A stretch of 64,000 nucleotides of DNA from Streptomyces chumphonensis (lineage in GTDB: Bacteria > Actinomycetota > Actinomycetes > Streptomycetales > Streptomycetaceae). Shown piece after piece: positions 31,214-40,955 of this stretch. Both the position numbers and the translations under genes were made by a program. The notes beneath the pieces are model-generated. The model was not told the DNA's origin, did not search any database, and worked only from the letters and a program-made list of their open reading frames with translations. The first letter of the stretch is position 1. Every line of letters starts with the position of its first letter. The stretch lies in contig NZ_JACXYU010000005.1 in the NCBI RefSeq assembly GCF_014779715.1, forward strand, positions 286,959 to 350,958. Direction: 5' to 3'.

Positions 31214-32796
31214 CGGCTGACTCCCGGCAGGAGGTTCTGCACGGCCGGGTCGGTGAGCCCGAGGAGGAGCGCGGGCCACAGTCCGGCCAGGACGGTGAGG
31301 ACGACGAGCGGCGTCCAGGCGGCGAACTCGTAGCCGCGGACGTCCGGGAGCGCGGCGGTCTCCGGCTGCCGTTCGCCCATGCAGACGCGCCGGACGACGA
31401 GCAGCAGGTAGGCGGCGGTGAGCAGGGTGCCGAGGCCGCCGAGGGCCATGAAGACGAGGTAGGCGGGGCGGCTGAGCCCGTCGGCGGGGTGGTAGGCGCC
31501 GAGGAGGGCCAGCATCTCGCCCCAGAACCCGGCGAGGCCGGGCAGCCCGAGTGAGGCGACGGCGCCGAAGGCGAGCAGCCCGCCGAAGCGCGGCGCGCGG
31601 CCGTAGAGCCCGGCTCCGCGCCCGCCCGCGGCCTGGGCGGCGAGGGCGTCGAGGTCGGTGGAGCCGGTGCGTTCCTTCAGGGCGCCGACCAGGAAGAACA
31701 GCAGGCCGGTGATGAGGCCGTGGGCGACGTTGGCGAAGAGCGCGCCGTTGACGCCCGTGCGGGTGAGGGTCGCGATGCCGAGCAGGACGAAGCCCATGTG
31801 GCCGACGGAGGAGTAGGCGATGAGCCGCTTGAGGTCGCCGCCGCCGCCCCGGCGGACGAGCGCGAGGCAGGCGAGGGAGCCGTAGAGGATGCCGACGACG
31901 GCGAAGGCCGCCAGGTAGGGGGCGAAGTGGGCGGCGCCCTCGGGGGCGGCGGGCAGGACGATGCGGACGAGTCCGTAGGTGCCCATCTTCAGCATGACGC
32001 CGGCCAGCAGGACCGAGCCGACGGTGGGCGCGGCGGTGTGCGCGTCGGGCAGCCAGGTGTGCAGGGGCCACATCGGCGTCTTGACGGCGAAGCCGATGCC
32101 GAGGGCGAGCACGGCGACGATCTGCGTGGTGCGGCCGATGCCGGCGCCGTTGTCAGAGGCGAGTGCCACCATGTCGAACGTGCCGGCCGTGAGGCCGACG
32201 AGCAGCAGCCCGAGCAGCATGACGACGGAACCGAGCAGCGTGTAGAGGATGAACTTCCAGGCCGCCTTCGCGCGGCCCTCGCCGCCCCAGCGGGCGATGA
32301 GGAAGTACATCGGGACGAGGACCATCTCGAAGGCGAGGAAGAACAGCACCAGGTCGAGGACGGCGAAGGTGGCGAGCGTGCCGGCCTCCAGGACGAGGAG
32401 GAGGGCGACGAACGCCGTGGGGGTCGGGCCCTTCGGCGGGTTCCGGTAGCTGTAGAGGGCGCAGAGGAACGTCAGCAGGGCGGTCAGGACGAGGAGGGGG
32501 AGCGAGATGCCGTCGACACCGAGGTGGAGCCGGATGCCGAGGGCGGGGATCCAGGAGATATCGGTGCCGCCCTGGATGTCCTGCGCGCGGTCGTAGTCGA
32601 AGCCGGCGGCGAGGGCCAGGGCGGCGGCGAGGACGACGCCGGTGACGGTCACGCCGTGCCGCAGGACGGCCTGCTCGGGGCTGCGGCCGCGCAGTCCGGG
32701 CGGGGCGGGCAGCAGAGCGGCCGCCGCGCCGAGCAGGGGCAGCGCGACGACGGCCGCCAGGAGGTACTGCAGCACGGTGTCGTTGAGGGTGATCAC
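31210..32796 (-). CDS. nuoM: NADH-quinone oxidoreductase subunit M
   Basis: 528 aa antiporter-like subunit. Key segments are LFFLAFEMVLVPMYFLIARW with the essential Glu in the fifth helix, [20 protein letters not shown] with the Lys, and the discontinuous helix region LIAYSSVGHMGFVLLGIATL. Length and helices are normal. Adjacent to nuoL with 3 bases of spacing and overlapping nuoN by 4 bases. Confidence 0.95.
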   Translation of the reverse strand: MITLNDTVLQYLLAAVVALPLLGAAAALLPAPPGLRGRSPEQAVLRHGVTVTGVVLAAALALAAGFDYDRAQDIQGGTDISWIPALGIRLHLGVDGISLPLLVLTALLTFLCALYSYRNPPKGPTPTAFVALLLVLEAGTLATFAVLDLVLFFLAFEMVLVPMYFLIARWGGEGRAKAAWKFILYTLLGSVVMLLGLLLVGLTAGTFDMVALASDNGAGIGRTTQIVAVLALGIGFAVKTPMWPLHTWLPDAHTAAPTVGSVLLAGVMLKMGTYGLVRIVLPAAPEGAAHFAPYLAAFAVVGILYGSLACLALVRRGGGGDLKRLIAYSSVGHMGFVLLGIATLTRTGVNGALFANVAHGLITGLLFFLVGALKERTGSTDLDALAAQAAGGRGAGLYGRAPRFGGLLAFGAVASLGLPGLAGFWGEMLALLGAYHPADGLSRPAYLVFMALGGLGTLLTAAYLLLVVRRVCMGERQPETAALPDVRGYEFAAWTPLVVLTVLAGLWPALLLGLTDPAVQNLLPGVSR

Positions 32797-32799
32797 GGC

Positions 32800-34950
32800 T
32801 CACGCTCCGGCGAGGACGACGGCGAGGACCAGCACGACGGACGCGGCGAGCAGGGCGCTCAGGTAGGTCTGCACGTTGCCGGTCTGGGCGAGGCGGACGG
32901 CCCGGCCGAGCCAGCCGGTGGCGGTTCCGGCGCCGCGCACGTAGGCGTCGACGACCTCGCGGTCCAGGAAGCGCACGAGCCGGGCCGCGCCCTGCACGGG
33001 GGTGACGAACGCGCGCTGGTACAGCGCGTCGACGCGGAAGCCGTCGACGGCGCCGCGGTGGAGCCGGCCGAGCAGGGCGGGCCCGGGGTCGACCGAGCCG
33101 TAGGTGACGGCGTGCCGCCAGGCGGCCCAGGTGACGGCGGCGCCCGCCGCGGCGGCGCCGGTGGCCAGGACGGAGGTGACGAGCGTCGGGCCGAGGCTGC
33201 CGCCGCCGAGCCAGTGCGGCAGCCAGTCGTAGAACAGGCCGAAGGCGAGGGAGGGCACGGCGAGCACCCACAGGACGAGCGTCATGACGGGCGGCTGGTG
33301 CGGGTGGCCGCGCTCCGGGCCGGGGTCGCGCCCGGTGTCGAGCGCGGCCTCGGCGGACGGGACGGTCGTGCCGTCGGCGGCGGCCAGGGCGACGGCCTCC
33401 GTGGCGCCGGGCTCGGGGGCGGCGGCGTCCTCGGTGTCCGGGGTGCCCGCGTCCAGGGAGCCGGCCGGGGCGGTGACGGCGTGGGAGCCGCCGGTGCGGG
33501 CGGCGCTCGTCCGCGCGGGTTCGGGCGCAGGTTCGGCGGCGGCACCGGCGGGGGCGGGGGCGGGGGCTGCGGCGGGTGGGACGGCGGCCTCGCCCCGGCA
33601 GGCCAGCAGCCACAGCCGGGTGGCGTAGGCGGCGGTCAGCGCGGCGGTGAGCAGCCCGGCGACGAGCACGATCCACCCGGCGGCGGCCGGGATGCCGGCG
33701 GCCGGGTCCAGCGCCGTGTGCTCGGCCGCTCCGAGCACGGCCTCCTTGGAGAAGAAGCCGCTGAACGGGGGGACGGCGGCGAGCGCCAGCAGGCCGATCG
33801 TCAGCGTCCAGTAGACGTCGGGGACGCGCCGGGCGGTGCCGCCCGCCCGGGCCATCGCGGTGAGCGATCCGGTACCGGCGGCGTGGATGAGCACACCGGC
33901 GGCCAGGAAGAGCAGGGCCTTGAACGCGCCGTGGGAGAGGAGGTGGAAGATCGCCGCGCCCCGGTTGTCGACGGCCAGGGCCCCGGCGAGGTAGCCGAGC
34001 TGGCCGATCGTGGAGTAGGCGAGCACGCGCTTGATGTCGTCCTGCGCGAGCGCGGCCAGGGCGGAGCCGGCCATCGTCACGGCCGCCAGCAGGGCGAGCA
34101 CGACGAGGGCGGCGGCCGAGGCCGTGAAGACGGGGAGCAGCCGGGCCACGAAGTACACACCGGCGGCGACCATCGTCGCGGCGTGGATGAGCGCCGAGAC
34201 GGCCGTCGGGCCGGCCATCGCGTCCGGCAGCCAGGTGTGCAGGGGGAACTGGGCGGACTTCCCCGCGACGCCCGCGAGCAGCAGCAGCGCGATCACCGTG
34301 GGGTGGTCGAGCTGGAAGTCGGCGAGCGAGGAGGTGAGCCGGGTGACGATCGTGGAGATGCGGAACGTGCCCGCCTCGGAGCCGAGCGCGAGGATGCCGA
34401 TGAGGAACGGCACGTCGCCGAGCTTGGTGACGAGGAACGCCTTGAGGGAGGCGGCGCGGGCGGCGGACGTCTCCCAGTAGTGCCCGACGAGGAAGTACGA
34501 GCAGATGCCCATGACCTCCCAGCCGACCAGCAGCACGATGAGGTCGTCGCTGTAGACGACGAGGAGCATCGCGGCGGTGAAGAGGGAGACCAGGGCGGCG
34601 TAGGAGGCGTAGCGGGGGTCGTCCCGCAGGTAGCCGGTGGAGTAGAGCTGCACGCAGGTGGCGACGGTGCCGACGAGGACGGCGACGAGGACGGCCGTGC
34701 CGTCGAGTTGGAGGGCCAGCTCGACGGGGAGGGCCGCGTTGCCGGTGGGCGTCAGCTCGGTGGCGGCGGTCAGCGGGGCCCGTCCGCCCTGCCGCACGGC
34801 GACGACGACGGCCAGCACGGCGGCCGTCAGCGTCGGCAGGACGGCGAGGGGGCGGACGAAGCCGGGGGCCCGGCGGCCCGCGGCGAGTCCGGCGACGGCG
34901 CCGAGCGCGGGCAGGAGGGGGACCAGGACGGCGAGGGTCGTCGTGCTCAC
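32800..34950 (-). CDS. nuoL: NADH-quinone oxidoreductase subunit L
   Basis: 716 aa, the distal antiporter-like subunit with the long lateral helix. The conserved core is visible: [60 protein letters not shown], and [20 protein letters not shown] near the C-terminus. Between core helices there is an insert of about 110 residues rich in Ala, Pro and Glu (starting near [17 protein letters not shown]), absent from typical NuoL. GTG start at 34950 overlapping nuoK by 4 bases. Confidence 0.95.
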   Translation of the reverse strand: MSTTTLAVLVPLLPALGAVAGLAAGRRAPGFVRPLAVLPTLTAAVLAVVVAVRQGGRAPLTAATELTPTGNAALPVELALQLDGTAVLVAVLVGTVATCVQLYSTGYLRDDPRYASYAALVSLFTAAMLLVVYSDDLIVLLVGWEVMGICSYFLVGHYWETSAARAASLKAFLVTKLGDVPFLIGILALGSEAGTFRISTIVTRLTSSLADFQLDHPTVIALLLLAGVAGKSAQFPLHTWLPDAMAGPTAVSALIHAATMVAAGVYFVARLLPVFTASAAALVVLALLAAVTMAGSALAALAQDDIKRVLAYSTIGQLGYLAGALAVDNRGAAIFHLLSHGAFKALLFLAAGVLIHAAGTGSLTAMARAGGTARRVPDVYWTLTIGLLALAAVPPFSGFFSKEAVLGAAEHTALDPAAGIPAAAGWIVLVAGLLTAALTAAYATRLWLLACRGEAAVPPAAAPAPAPAGAAAEPAPEPARTSAARTGGSHAVTAPAGSLDAGTPDTEDAAAPEPGATEAVALAAADGTTVPSAEAALDTGRDPGPERGHPHQPPVMTLVLWVLAVPSLAFGLFYDWLPHWLGGGSLGPTLVTSVLATGAAAAGAAVTWAAWRHAVTYGSVDPGPALLGRLHRGAVDGFRVDALYQRAFVTPVQGAARLVRFLDREVVDAYVRGAGTATGWLGRAVRLAQTGNVQTYLSALLAASVVLVLAVVLAGA

Positions 34951-35330
34951 GCGGCGGCCTCCGCCTTGTCTGCGTCTGCTTCTGCGGCGTCGCTTCCAGC
35001 TCCGGCGCCGGTGGGTGTGGGCGGCGGCTCGGCGAGGTCGCGGAGCTCGTCCACGTTCGAGCCGGCCCGGTTGCGGTAGACCTGTAGCACGATCGCGAGG
35101 CCGATGCCGATCTCGGCGGCGGCGACGGCGATGGTGAAGAGGGTGAGGCTCTGCCCGGCGCGCAGGGTGTCGCGCAGCCACACGTCGAAGGCGACGAGGT
35201 TGAGGTTGACGGCGTTGAGCATCAGCTCGACGGAGATCAGCACCAGGACGGCGTTGCGCCGGGCGAGGACCCCGTACAGGCCGATGCTGAAGAGCAGGGC
35301 GGCGAGCACGGCGGGGTAGACGAGATGCAT
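34947..35330 (-). CDS. nuoK: NADH-quinone oxidoreductase subunit K
   Basis: 127 aa with three helices: [39 protein letters not shown] with the conserved membrane Glu, and [20 protein letters not shown] with the second Glu. The last 30 residues are a Pro/Ala/Asp/Glu-rich hydrophilic tail beyond the normal 99-aa end. Start ATG overlaps the nuoJ stop (TGATG). Confidence 0.94.
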   Translation of the reverse strand: MHLVYPAVLAALLFSIGLYGVLARRNAVLVLISVELMLNAVNLNLVAFDVWLRDTLRAGQSLTLFTIAVAAAEIGIGLAIVLQVYRNRAGSNVDELRDLAEPPPTPTGAGAGSDAAEADADKAEAAA

Positions 35331-35947
35331 CAGCGCTCCTCCTCCGGCGCGACGGCGCCCCGGGCGTCCGGGGCGTCCTGGGCGTCCTGGGCGTCCGAGG
35401 CGTCCTGGGCGTCCGAGGCGTCCGGGCCGCCGCGGCGGCGGGAGACGACGATGGCGCCGACGAGGGCGGCGAGCAGCAGCAGGGACAGGGCCTCGAAGGG
35501 CAGCACCCAGTGGCGGAACAGCGCCTCGCCGATGGCCTGCGTCGAGCCCTGCGGGGTGTCCAGGTCGATCCAGGCGGTGCGGAAGGCGTCCACGACGACG
35601 GTGACGAGGGTCGCGGCGGCGGCGAGGGCCACGGCGAGGGCGACCCAGCGGTTGCCGGAGTCCGCGTCGGGCGAGCGGCCGACGGGTGCCCGCGTGAGCA
35701 TCAGCCCGAACAGCAGCAGGACGACGATCGAGCCGACGTAGATGAGGACCTGCACCCAGGCGACGAACTCGGCCGTGAGCAGCAGGTACTCCACCGCGAT
35801 CCCGCCGAGCGCGACGACGAGCCACAGCGCGGCGTGCACCAGCTGCTTCGTGGTGACGGCGACGAGCGCGGCGCCGAGGGTGACGAGGCCGGTGAGGACG
35901 AAGGCGATCTCCACACCGGTCGGGGAGAGGAAGCCGGGAGCGGTCAC
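35330..35947 (-). CDS. nuoJ: NADH-quinone oxidoreductase subunit J
   Basis: 205 aa. Five hydrophobic helices; the family motif [20 protein letters not shown] with the conserved Tyr is near residue 65. The C-terminus ends in a repetitive Asp/Ala/Ser/Gln tail encoded by 9-bp tandem repeats. GTG start at 35947, overlapping the end of nuoI by 4 bases. Confidence 0.93.
   Translation of the reverse strand: MTAPGFLSPTGVEIAFVLTGLVTLGAALVAVTTKQLVHAALWLVVALGGIAVEYLLLTAEFVAWVQVLIYVGSIVVLLLFGLMLTRAPVGRSPDADSGNRWVALAVALAAAATLVTVVVDAFRTAWIDLDTPQGSTQAIGEALFRHWVLPFEALSLLLLAALVGAIVVSRRRGGPDASDAQDASDAQDAQDAPDARGAVAPEEER
35364..35426 (-). repeat. 9-bp tandem repeat array in nuoJ
   Basis: Seven units of GCGTCCNNG (variants GCGTCCTGG, GCGTCCGAG, GCGTCCGGG) in direct tandem. 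They encode the XDA tripeptides of the NuoJ tail. Such arrays vary in copy number by slippage. Confidence 0.85.
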
Positions 35948-36543
35948 GCGCGCTCCCCCGCTCCGTCGCCGTCCCCGGGCTCCGGGGCACCGGGGGTCTC
36001 GGCCGCAGCGGCGGAGGCCGCCTCGGCGGCGGCCAGCTTGTCGGCGGCCTTGCGGGCGGCGCCGAGCTCCTTGGGCTCCTCGGCGGCGGGGTCGAGCGGC
36101 GGCGGCTCGGGCACCGTCCACATCCACTCCCGCAGCTTGTCGCGCTCGTGGGTCAGCTCGCGGATGTCCGTCTCCGCGTACTCGAACTCGGGCGACCAGA
36201 ACAGCGCGTCGAACGGGCACACCTCGATGCAGATGCCGCAGTACATGCACAGCGAGAAGTCGATCGCGAAGCGGTCGAGCACGTTGCGGCTGCGTTCCCG
36301 GCCGCCGGGGGCGGTGGCGGGGAGCGTCTCCTTGTGCGAGTCGATGTAGATGCACCAGTCCGGGCACTCGCGGGCGCAGAGCATGCAGACCGTGCAGTTC
36401 TCCTCGAAGAGGCCGATGACGCCGCGACTGCGCGCGGGCAGGTGCGGCTGCACGTCCGGGTAGTGCGCGGTGTGCGAGCGGCGGGTCATCGTCTTCAGGG
36501 TGACGGCGAGGCCCTTGGCCAGGCCGGAGCCGGGGAGACCCAT
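35944..36543 (-). CDS. nuoI: NADH-quinone oxidoreductase subunit I
   Basis: 199 aa. The two 4Fe-4S clusters N6a/N6b are bound by [19 protein letters not shown] and [18 protein letters not shown], intact. The C-terminal part after about residue 150 is an Ala/Glu-rich extension ([20 protein letters not shown]) not part of the ferredoxin fold. ATG at 36543 overlaps the nuoH stop. Confidence 0.95.
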   Translation of the reverse strand: MGLPGSGLAKGLAVTLKTMTRRSHTAHYPDVQPHLPARSRGVIGLFEENCTVCMLCARECPDWCIYIDSHKETLPATAPGGRERSRNVLDRFAIDFSLCMYCGICIEVCPFDALFWSPEFEYAETDIRELTHERDKLREWMWTVPEPPPLDPAAEEPKELGAARKAADKLAAAEAASAAAAETPGAPEPGDGDGAGERA

Positions 36544-37505
36544 CAGGGGAACACCACCTTCACGACACCGGTGACGGCGATCTGGAACAGCGCGAGCGGC
36601 ACCAGGACCGTCCAGGCGAACTTCTGGATCTGGTCGGCCCGCATCCGGGGCCAGGCGACGCGCATCCAGATCACCAGGAAACTGAGCGCGCCGGTCTTGA
36701 GCAGCATCCACAGCCAGCCGAGCTGGTCGGCGAACGGGCCGTGCCAGCCGCCGAGGAAGAGCACGGCCGTCAGTGCCGAGACGACGACGATGCCCGCGTA
36801 CTCGGCGAGCAGGAACAGGGCGAAGCGCAGGCCGCCGTACTCGGTGAGCGGACCGAAGATGATCTCCTCGGGGGCGAGCGGCGCGTCGAAGGGCGGGCGG
36901 TGCAGCTCGGCGACCCCGGCGGTGAAGAAGACGAAGGCGCCGATCAGCTGCCACGGCAGCCACCACCACTCCCACGCGTCCAGGATGCCGGGCAGGGAGA
37001 GCGTCCCGGCGGCCATGGCGACGGAGGCGGCCGACAGGAGCAGCGGGAGTTCGTAGGCCATCAGCTGGGCGGCGGTGCGCAGGCCGCCGAGCAGGCTGTA
37101 CTTGTTGGCCGAGGCCCAGCCGCCCATGAGCTGGCCGAGCACGCCCACGCCGAGGACGGCGAGGACGAAGAAGACGCCCGCGTCGACGGCCTGCCCGACG
37201 CCCCCTTCTCCGGGCGCGAGGGGAATGGCGATGAGCACCAGCAGGTAGGGGACGAGGGCCACCGCCGGGGCGAGCCGGAAGATCCTCCGGTCGGCCTCGG
37301 CCGGGACGACGTCCTCCTTCTGGGCGAACTTGACGCCGTCGGCGACGAGCTGGGCCCAGCCGTGGAAGCCGCCCGCGTACATGGGGCCCACCCGGCCCTG
37401 CATGTGGGCCATGACCTTGTGCTCGGCCTGGCCCACGAGGAGCGGGAGGGTGAGGAACGCGAGGAGGACGGCGGCGAGCCGCCAGGCGACGTCGAGGAAG
37501 TCCAT
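36543..37505 (-). CDS. nuoH: NADH-quinone oxidoreductase subunit H
   Basis: 320 aa membrane subunit that forms the quinone chamber with NuoB and NuoD. Signatures: [58 protein letters not shown] and [16 protein letters not shown]. About eight helices. It is intact although the partner NuoD is missing from this operon. Confidence 0.95.
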   Translation of the reverse strand: MDFLDVAWRLAAVLLAFLTLPLLVGQAEHKVMAHMQGRVGPMYAGGFHGWAQLVADGVKFAQKEDVVPAEADRRIFRLAPAVALVPYLLVLIAIPLAPGEGGVGQAVDAGVFFVLAVLGVGVLGQLMGGWASANKYSLLGGLRTAAQLMAYELPLLLSAASVAMAAGTLSLPGILDAWEWWWLPWQLIGAFVFFTAGVAELHRPPFDAPLAPEEIIFGPLTEYGGLRFALFLLAEYAGIVVVSALTAVLFLGGWHGPFADQLGWLWMLLKTGALSFLVIWMRVAWPRMRADQIQKFAWTVLVPLALFQIAVTGVVKVVFP

Positions 37506-38437
37506 TACGGGGTGCCCTCCTCTCCGTCGGTCTCGGTGCCGGTCTCGGGGCCGGTCTCGCGGCGGTCGGGCTCGTCGCCGCGCGGCTCGGGGGCGGGCTC
37601 CTGCGGCTGCTCGCGCCACGGCACGTCGGCGGCGCGCCCCCGGCGCGGCGCGGCGGGCTTCTCGGGGGCGGGCTTCTCGGGGGCGGGCGTCGCGGGGGAC
37701 GGGGCGTCGGCGGTCGGCGCCTCCCCGCCGGTGGTGGCGCGCTGGCTGGCGGAGCCGGACGAGGCGCTGCGGGTCCGGCGGGGCGGACGGTCGCCCGCCG
37801 CCGCGCGGCCACGGGCGGGCCGGGCGGGGGCCGGGGGCAGCTGGCCCTTGAGGGGGCCCCACTCGTTGGGGTCGGGGACGCCGGGCGGGAGCATCTGCCG
37901 GCGCTTCGGGCCGCCGTGTCCGGCCGCCGACTCGCCCGGCTCCTTCGCGCCGGGCCACGCCTTGGCGACGCGGGCGGCGAGCACGAAGTCCTTGCGCAGC
38001 GGGTGGCCCTCGAAGGTGTCGGGCAGCAGCAGCGGCGTCAGCCCGGGGTGGTCGGTGAAGTCGACGCCGAACATCTCGTGCGTCTCGCGCTCGTGCCACC
38101 CGGCTCCGGCGTAGACGCCGGTGGCCGACGGCAGGGCGGGCGCGTCGTGCGGGACGGTGGTGCGCAGCACCAGCCGCCGGACGCCCCCGGTGGCCGCGTC
38201 GCCGCCGGTCGCAGGCAGGGCGACGAGGTGGGCGCAGACGAGGAAGCCGGTGCCGGGCTCGTCGACGGCGCTGAGCCAGTCGAAGTAGGTGCAGCCCAGG
38301 GCGTCGCGGGCGGTCTCCAGGGCGGCGAGCCACCCGGCGGCGGGGACGTCGACGGTCAGCAGGCCGAAGGCGTCCTCGGCGCGCGCCTCGGGGCCGAAGA
38401 GCTCCTCGGCCGGACGCGGCAGCCATGCGGTGGTCAT
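37505..38437 (-). CDS. nuoC: NADH-quinone oxidoreductase subunit C with long tail
   Basis: 310 aa. The NuoC domain occupies about the first 165 residues: [65 protein letters not shown]. This is the family's C-terminal signature for contacting NuoD. After it comes about 130 residues of Pro/Arg/Glu-rich low-complexity sequence, including [13 protein letters not shown], with no domain. nuoD would normally follow but nuoH follows instead, with a 1-base overlap. Confidence 0.92.
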   Translation of the reverse strand: MTTAWLPRPAEELFGPEARAEDAFGLLTVDVPAAGWLAALETARDALGCTYFDWLSAVDEPGTGFLVCAHLVALPATGGDAATGGVRRLVLRTTVPHDAPALPSATGVYAGAGWHERETHEMFGVDFTDHPGLTPLLLPDTFEGHPLRKDFVLAARVAKAWPGAKEPGESAAGHGGPKRRQMLPPGVPDPNEWGPLKGQLPPAPARPARGRAAAGDRPPRRTRSASSGSASQRATTGGEAPTADAPSPATPAPEKPAPEKPAAPRRGRAADVPWREQPQEPAPEPRGDEPDRRETGPETGTETDGEEGTP

Positions 38438-39069
38438 CGTCCGCCCTCCTCGACGTCCCCGGACCCGCCCGCGCCGGCGTCCCGCCCGGAGCCCGGACCG
38501 GCCGCGGGGGGCGCCACGAGCGGGCTGGTCAGGGCGGCCGGGGAGGGCCGGGAGGAGGTGCCGTACCGCTCCGCGAGGGACTCGGCGGCGATCTTCTCCT
38601 GGAGCTTGAGGATGCCCTGGAGCAGCGCCTCGGGGCGGGGCGGGCAGCCGGGCACGTAGACGTCGACGGGGATGATCTGGTCGACGCCCTTGGTGACGGC
38701 GTAGGAGTCCCAGTAGGGGCCGCCGCAGTTGGAGCAGGCGCCGAAGGAGATGACGTACTTCGGCTCGGGCATCTGCTCGTAGAGCCGCTTGACGGCCGGG
38801 GCCATCTTGTCCGTGACCGTGCCGGAGACGACCATCAGGTCGGCCTGGCGGGGGCCGGGGGCGAACGGGATGACGCCGAGCCGGATGAAGTCGTGGCGGG
38901 CCATGGAGGCGGCGATGAACTCGATCGCGCAGCAGGCGAGCCCGAAGTTGAAGACCCACAGGCTGTACCGGCGTCCCCAGTTGAGGACGACCTTCATGGG
39001 CTCGGGGGCGAGCTTGGCGAGGGTGCCGAGCCGGCGCGGCATGGGCAGGTCGGTGCGTGTCACGTCCAT
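38434..39069 (-). CDS. nuoB: NADH-quinone oxidoreductase subunit B
   Basis: 211 aa. Carries the N2 cluster ligands: [20 protein letters not shown] with the Cys pair, [18 protein letters not shown] and [17 protein letters not shown]. The C-terminal 45 residues form an Ala/Gly/Pro-rich tail beyond the usual end. Start ATG at 39069, overlapping nuoA by 10 bases. Confidence 0.95.
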   Translation of the reverse strand: MDVTRTDLPMPRRLGTLAKLAPEPMKVVLNWGRRYSLWVFNFGLACCAIEFIAASMARHDFIRLGVIPFAPGPRQADLMVVSGTVTDKMAPAVKRLYEQMPEPKYVISFGACSNCGGPYWDSYAVTKGVDQIIPVDVYVPGCPPRPEALLQGILKLQEKIAAESLAERYGTSSRPSPAALTSPLVAPPAAGPGSGRDAGAGGSGDVEEGGR

Positions 39070-39425
39070 GTGAGGACGCCCTTCTTCCAGGCGTAGAGCA
39101 GACCCAGGGCGAGCAGGCCGAGGAAGAGGAACATCTCCACCAGGGTCACCGCGCCGAGGGACGCGAAGACCGTGGCCCACGGGAAGAGGAAGATCGAGTC
39201 GATGGCGAAGATGACGTAGAGGAAGGCGTAGACGTAGTAGCGCACCTGGGTGTGCGCCCAGTTCTCGCCGACGGGGTCGACTCCGCACTCGTAGGTGAGC
39301 ATCTTCTCGCGCGTCGGCACGACCGGCCGCAGGAGTGCTCCGGCCGCGAAGGACACGGCCACGAAGAGCACGCCGACGACCGCGACCAGTCCGACGACCG
39401 AGTAGCCGTGGAAATAGTCCGGCAC
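39060..39425 (-). CDS. nuoA: NADH-quinone oxidoreductase subunit A
   Basis: 121 aa, three helices, with the conserved loop [20 protein letters not shown] containing the Cys and [20 protein letters not shown] with Glu/Asp positions; third helix around [22 protein letters not shown] start at 39425 with GAGGTAGG upstream; the frame continues open but without a better site. First gene of the operon. Confidence 0.94.
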   Translation of the reverse strand: MPDYFHGYSVVGLVAVVGVLFVAVSFAAGALLRPVVPTREKMLTYECGVDPVGENWAHTQVRYYVYAFLYVIFAIDSIFLFPWATVFASLGAVTLVEMFLFLGLLALGLLYAWKKGVLTWT

Positions 39426-39527
39426 CGTCCTACCTCGTCCCTGGTGTGGTCCCTGGCTGTACGCCGACGTTCGACGTTCTGTACGGACCACACCCTAGGC
39501 CCTGGTCGGACGGCGCAGGGCCCCGTC

Positions 39528-40955
39528 TCACCGCCCGGTCGGTGCGGTCCGGTCCGGGCCGCCGTCATCTTCCGCCGGTTTGCCCCGTGCGTCCGTCGCC
39601 CGCAGGTGCTGGGCGAGTTCCTGGAGACCGCCCCACCCGGCCTCGGCGAGCGGGTAGTACATCCCGGCCCGGGAGGCGGGTCCGAGCTGGACGGGCTCCC
39701 CGGCCGACGGTGCGCGGCGGGCGGCGGTCAGGCCGATCTCCGCGATCTCGCCGGGGCCGAGCGCGAAGCCGACGGGCTCGGGCGGGCCCTCCAGGGCGCA
39801 GGGCACGGTGAGGTCGGCGCGGCCGTGCCGCTGCTGGGCGAGCAGGGAGACGAGCCCGTGGTGGGCGGCCAGCTCGGCGGCGAGGCCGGGCAGCTCGGCG
39901 AGGGCGGGTTCCGGGCCGTCCTCGGGGTGGCCGACGGTCAGCGTCATGTCCTCCTCGACACCGCTCTCGGTGACGGAGACGCGCAGGGTGGCGATGGCGG
40001 GACGTTCGGGCTGCCCGACGACGACGAGCCAGGTGGGTTCGGCGCGCTCCCGCACGTAGGCGCTCAGCTCCTCGCGCGACCAGGGGGCTCCGGCGGGTTC
40101 GGCGGTGCCCCAGCCCGCCGGGAGGGTTCCGGTCAGGCGCTGCCAGGTCTCCTCCAGGGCTCCGCCGAGCAGCAGGTCGGTGGTGGCCCGGTGGCGGGTG
40201 CGCAGGGAGACGCCGAGCTGCCGGCCGGTGGGCGGGGTGGGCGGCGCGTAGCCGTCCACGAGCTTCCCGGTGGCGGTGAACGAGCCGTTCTCCCAGCGCA
40301 GTTCGGCGCCGGAGAGGCCGTCGAAGTAGCCGCGTCCGGGGTCCTGGACGACCCACCGGTTGGGCAGTCCGGAGAGCACGGAGCGGGTGGGGAGGGAGAG
40401 CCGGGCGGTGGGCGGGGTGACGAGTTGGAGGGCGCGCTCGGAGTCGGTGGTGGCGCGCAGCGTCTCGGACAGCCACGCCGTCATGGCGATCACCGGGCGG
40501 TCCTGGATGACCACGGCCGCCTCGTCGGTCAGGACGTCCACGGCGGGCTGGGCGGCGGCCGGGGTCGCGGCGGTGACGTCGCGCACCGGCGTCCCGGCGT
40601 CGGGGACGAGGGCGGCGGGGGGCCACACGGCGCCGCCGAGGCGGGTGACGAGGCGGGTGGCGATCGTGCCGGCGAGCCGGTCGCCGCCCCGCGCGGTGGT
40701 CGCGGCGCGCACCTCCGTCCACCACACGGGCCGGTCGGCGTCGAGGCCGAGCAGGCGGCGCACCTCGCCGGGCACCTGGACGAGCATGGGCGCCTCGACG
40801 GACGCCAGCGGACGCCCGTCGGCGTCGGTGAGCTGGACGACGGCGCCGTCGGCGACGGTGGCCAGGTGGGTGTCGGGGCCGCCGGACAGGAGTCCGGCCA
40901 GGAGCGTCCAGCTGTCGGGCATGCGCTCGGTGAGCGCGATGACGTCCTTGGTCAT
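39528..40955 (-). CDS. DUF6177-like protein of the type VII secretion locus
   Basis: 475 aa, soluble, Ala/Pro/Leu-rich. I recognise it as the protein annotated DUF6177 next to EccC in streptomycete type VII loci; no catalytic motif is evident. Segments such as AMTAWLSETLRATTDSERAL, LLGGALEETWQRLTGTLPAG and EPTWLVVVGQPERPAIATLR suggest an alpha/beta fold. The ATG at 40955 overlaps the eccC stop by 4 bases, so it is translationally coupled to EccC and probably a chaperone or accessory protein. Confidence 0.68.
   Translation of the reverse strand: MTKDVIALTERMPDSWTLLAGLLSGGPDTHLATVADGAVVQLTDADGRPLASVEAPMLVQVPGEVRRLLGLDADRPVWWTEVRAATTARGGDRLAGTIATRLVTRLGGAVWPPAALVPDAGTPVRDVTAATPAAAQPAVDVLTDEAAVVIQDRPVIAMTAWLSETLRATTDSERALQLVTPPTARLSLPTRSVLSGLPNRWVVQDPGRGYFDGLSGAELRWENGSFTATGKLVDGYAPPTPPTGRQLGVSLRTRHRATTDLLLGGALEETWQRLTGTLPAGWGTAEPAGAPWSREELSAYVRERAEPTWLVVVGQPERPAIATLRVSVTESGVEEDMTLTVGHPEDGPEPALAELPGLAAELAAHHGLVSLLAQQRHGRADLTVPCALEGPPEPVGFALGPGEIAEIGLTAARRAPSAGEPVQLGPASRAGMYYPLAEAGWGGLQELAQHLRATDARGKPAEDDGGPDRTAPTGR

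Noticed and set aside
31720..35079. A plus-strand frame of 1119 codons opposite nuoM/nuoL
   Set aside because: Antisense of strongly conserved nuo genes with Gly/Glu/Gln/Val-rich nonsense composition; no family features.
35364..35426. 9-bp repeats as a CRISPR array
   Set aside because: Units are contiguous with no spacers and are in frame within nuoJ; no cas genes in the window.
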